Program-made: the position numbers and the translations under genes
NCBI GenBank assembly: GCA_023423475.1
Contig: JAFAFN010000248.1
Location: 1 to 7,375 of the forward strand
Reading direction: 5' to 3'
Origin: Actinomycetes bacterium
Lineage (GTDB): Bacteria; Actinomycetota; Acidimicrobiia; Acidimicrobiales; Microtrichaceae
Length of the DNA: 7,375 nt
Notes under the pieces: generated by a model
Databases searched by the model: none
The model's input: the letters and a program-made list of their open reading frames with translations, nothing else
Told to the model about the DNA's origin: nothing
Shown here: piece after piece, positions 6,156 through 7,375 of the stretch
How positions within the stretch are numbered: position 1 is the first letter of the stretch
Layout: each line of letters begins with the position of its first letter

Positions 6156-7109
6156 ATGATCTCGACGATGAGCTCGAGCTGCTGCAGCCCCGGCGCGGAT
6201 GATCGACCGGACGGCCCCACCGCCTCGTCCGGACCCTCGGCGGGTGTCTCGCCGTCGTCACCCCGGCCGGACACCTCGCCGGCGGACCGCACGCGCTGGC
6301 TCCCGATCGACGCAGGGACCTTCCTCATGGGGTCGGACGAGACGAAGTACCCCACCGACGGCGAGGGTCCCGTCCGCCCGGTCGCGCTCGACGGCTACGA
6401 GCTCGCGGCCCACGCGGTGACCAACGACGACTGGGCGGTCTTCGCCGCAGCGACGGGCTATCGGACGATCTCGGAGCAACTGGGCTCGTCGTTCGTGTTC
6501 GCCGGCCTGCTGCCCGACGACTTCCCGCCGACCCAGGGTGTGGCCGCGGCGCCGTGGTGGCGACTCGTCGAGGGCGCGGCCTGGGACCGCCCCGAGGGCC
6601 CGCAGTCGGACCTGGACGGCCGTGGCGACCACCCGGTGGTGCACGTCGCATGGCTCGATGCGATCGCGTACTGCGAGTGGTCCGACACCCGGCTGCCGAC
6701 CGAGGCGGAGTGGGAGCAGGTCGCACGCGGCGGGCTGGAGCAGCGGCGCTATCCGTGGGGCGACGAACGCGAGCCCGGCGGCCGCCACATGATGAACGTC
6801 TTCCAAGGGGCGTTCCCAGGGACCGACACCGGTGACGACGGTTGGATCGGCACCGCACCGGTCGATGCGTTCGAACCGAACGGGCTGGGTGCATCGAACA
6901 TGTGCGGCAACGTGTGGGAATGGTGCGCCGACTGGTTCGGCACCGATCACCGGGCGCCGGGGGGACCGTCGTCGGGGACGCACCGTGTCATGCGGGGCGG
7001 CTCGTACCTGTGCCACGAGTCCTACTGCTGGCGCTACCGCGTGGCGGCGCGCAGCGCGAACACCCCCGACAGCGCGGCCGGCAACATCGGGTTCCGGGTC
7101 GCTCGCTGA
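6156..7109 (+). CDS. Formylglycine-generating enzyme (sulfatase-modifying factor family)
   Basis: This 317-residue protein converts the cysteine of a CxPxR motif in type I sulfatases to C-alpha-formylglycine, using O2 and copper. The FGE fold begins at about residue 48 (WLPIDAGTFLMGS) and runs to the C terminus (GNIGFRVAR). Hallmarks are GHPVV-like DHPVVHVAWLDAIAY at 158-172, RLPTEAEWEQVARGG at 179-193, YPWGDE at 199-204, GNVWEW at 251-256, and the active-site block GGSYLCHESYCWRYRVAARS around 281-300. C286 and C291 correspond to the catalytic, copper-binding pair of Streptomyces coelicolor FGE (C272/C277). These separate true FGEs from the many FGE-like proteins such as EgtB or SUMF2. The first 45 residues are a Ser/Pro/Gly/Asp-rich, probably disordered lead with a CC pair at 9-10. 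ATG 6156 follows GGAGG by four bases. No sulfatase gene lies in the window. It is divergent from tetR and probably regulated by it. Confidence 0.93.
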   Translation: MISTMSSSCCSPGADDRPDGPTASSGPSAGVSPSSPRPDTSPADRTRWLPIDAGTFLMGSDETKYPTDGEGPVRPVALDGYELAAHAVTNDDWAVFAAATGYRTISEQLGSSFVFAGLLPDDFPPTQGVAAAPWWRLVEGAAWDRPEGPQSDLDGRGDHPVVHVAWLDAIAYCEWSDTRLPTEAEWEQVARGGLEQRRYPWGDEREPGGRHMMNVFQGAFPGTDTGDDGWIGTAPVDAFEPNGLGASNMCGNVWEWCADWFGTDHRAPGGPSSGTHRVMRGGSYLCHESYCWRYRVAARSANTPDSAAGNIGFRVAR

Positions 7110-7112
7110 TCG

Positions 7113-7373
7113 TCAGTCCTCTTCGAGGTGCTCGTGGCGTCCCGCGGTGAGGGGCAGCACGATCCACAGCATCGGCAGGGTGATCACGACCGGGATCGTG
7201 ATCAACAGGGCCGGGATCGCCCCGTAGACGAAGCGGGCGACGCACCACAGCGTCGTGGACAGTGCGACGCCCAGGAAGGCCATGCCGACGATGGTGAGCC
7301 CGATGCTCCACCGCAACCGGGTCGAGCGGGCCCTGCGGTTGCCGAATCGGTGGAACGCCGCGGGTGTCATCAT
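7113..7373 (-). CDS. Small two-helix membrane protein, function unknown
   Basis: I do not recognise this 86-residue protein. It starts with a short basic N terminus (residues 1-21, many Arg). Two hydrophobic segments follow at about 22-44 (SIGLTIVGMAFLGVALSTTLW) and 48-76 (VYGAIPALLITIPVVITLPML), then a short charged tail ending in HEHLEED. By the positive-inside rule the N terminus should be cytoplasmic. Two adjacent ATG codons (7373 and 7370) are possible starts. The ribosome site would lie outside the window, so the gene could also begin further upstream and be 5'-truncated here. It converges on the FGE gene with only three bases between stop codons. It could be a small actinobacterial membrane protein of the kind often called hypothetical; nothing links it to the FGE or the oxygenases beyond position. 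Confidence 0.65.
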   Translation of the reverse strand: MMTPAAFHRFGNRRARSTRLRWSIGLTIVGMAFLGVALSTTLWCVARFVYGAIPALLITIPVVITLPMLWIVLPLTAGRHEHLEED

Positions 7374-7375
7374 GC

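Noticed and set aside
6171..6180. Perfect palindrome AGCTCGAGCT near the start of the FGE gene
   Set aside because: It lies inside the coding sequence and encodes the Ser/Cys run. GAGCTC/CTCGAG words are common in this GC-rich window, so I do not treat it as an operator.
5060..6202. Plus-strand open frame of 380 residues over the oxygenase end and tetR
   Set aside because: Overlaps two clear genes; repetitive Arg/Ser/Thr composition characteristic of an out-of-frame reading.

Overview
The window is very GC-rich (about 70 % by eye) and tightly packed. GTG is plausible as a start codon, adjacent genes share ATGA stop/start junctions, and the long antisense open frames typical of high-GC DNA are present. 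Together with an actinobacterial-type formylglycine-generating enzyme (FGE), this suggests a chromosomal segment of a high-GC Actinomycetota member. An acidimicrobial (Ilumatobacter-like) lineage is possible, but that is an impression from protein style, not a demonstrated placement. I see no mobile element, tRNA, rRNA or CRISPR array, and no gene-free stretch longer than about 140 bases.

Layout: (1) 1-2247, plus strand: the end of a HAAT-family (branched-chain amino acid type) ABC importer operon. It holds a LivM-like permease cut by the window edge, then LivG-like and LivF-like ATPases joined by ATGA overlaps. (2) 2229-3959, minus strand: a divergent member of the carotenoid oxygenase (RPE65/CCD) superfamily, whose 3' end overlaps that of livF by 19 bases. 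(3) 3960-4095: a 136-base shared regulatory region with a relatively AT-rich core. (4) 4096-5541, plus strand: a second, canonical carotenoid oxygenase. (5) 5525-6121, minus strand: a TetR-family regulator with a WHG-type C-terminal domain, overlapping the second oxygenase tail-to-tail by 17 bases. (6) 6122-6155: a short divergent intergenic gap with a 7+7 bp inverted repeat, a good operator candidate. (7) 6156-7109, plus strand: an FGE with both active-site cysteines. (8) 7113-7373, minus strand: a small two-helix membrane protein of unknown function.

How the genes may work together: the two oxygenases fire away from one shared control region and are probably co-expressed or alternately expressed. 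Both keep the four iron-binding histidines, so both probably perform oxidative alkene cleavage on carotenoids, apocarotenoids or stilbene-like aromatics. The importer could bring in a substrate or simply be a neighbour. The TetR protein most likely controls itself and the FGE gene, and possibly the oxygenase pair. The FGE matures sulfatases that must be encoded elsewhere. The most unusual points are the paralogue pair with one partner altered around the active site, the overlapping promoter elements between them, the inverted repeat in front of tetR/FGE, and three successive convergent junctions with no room for terminators.
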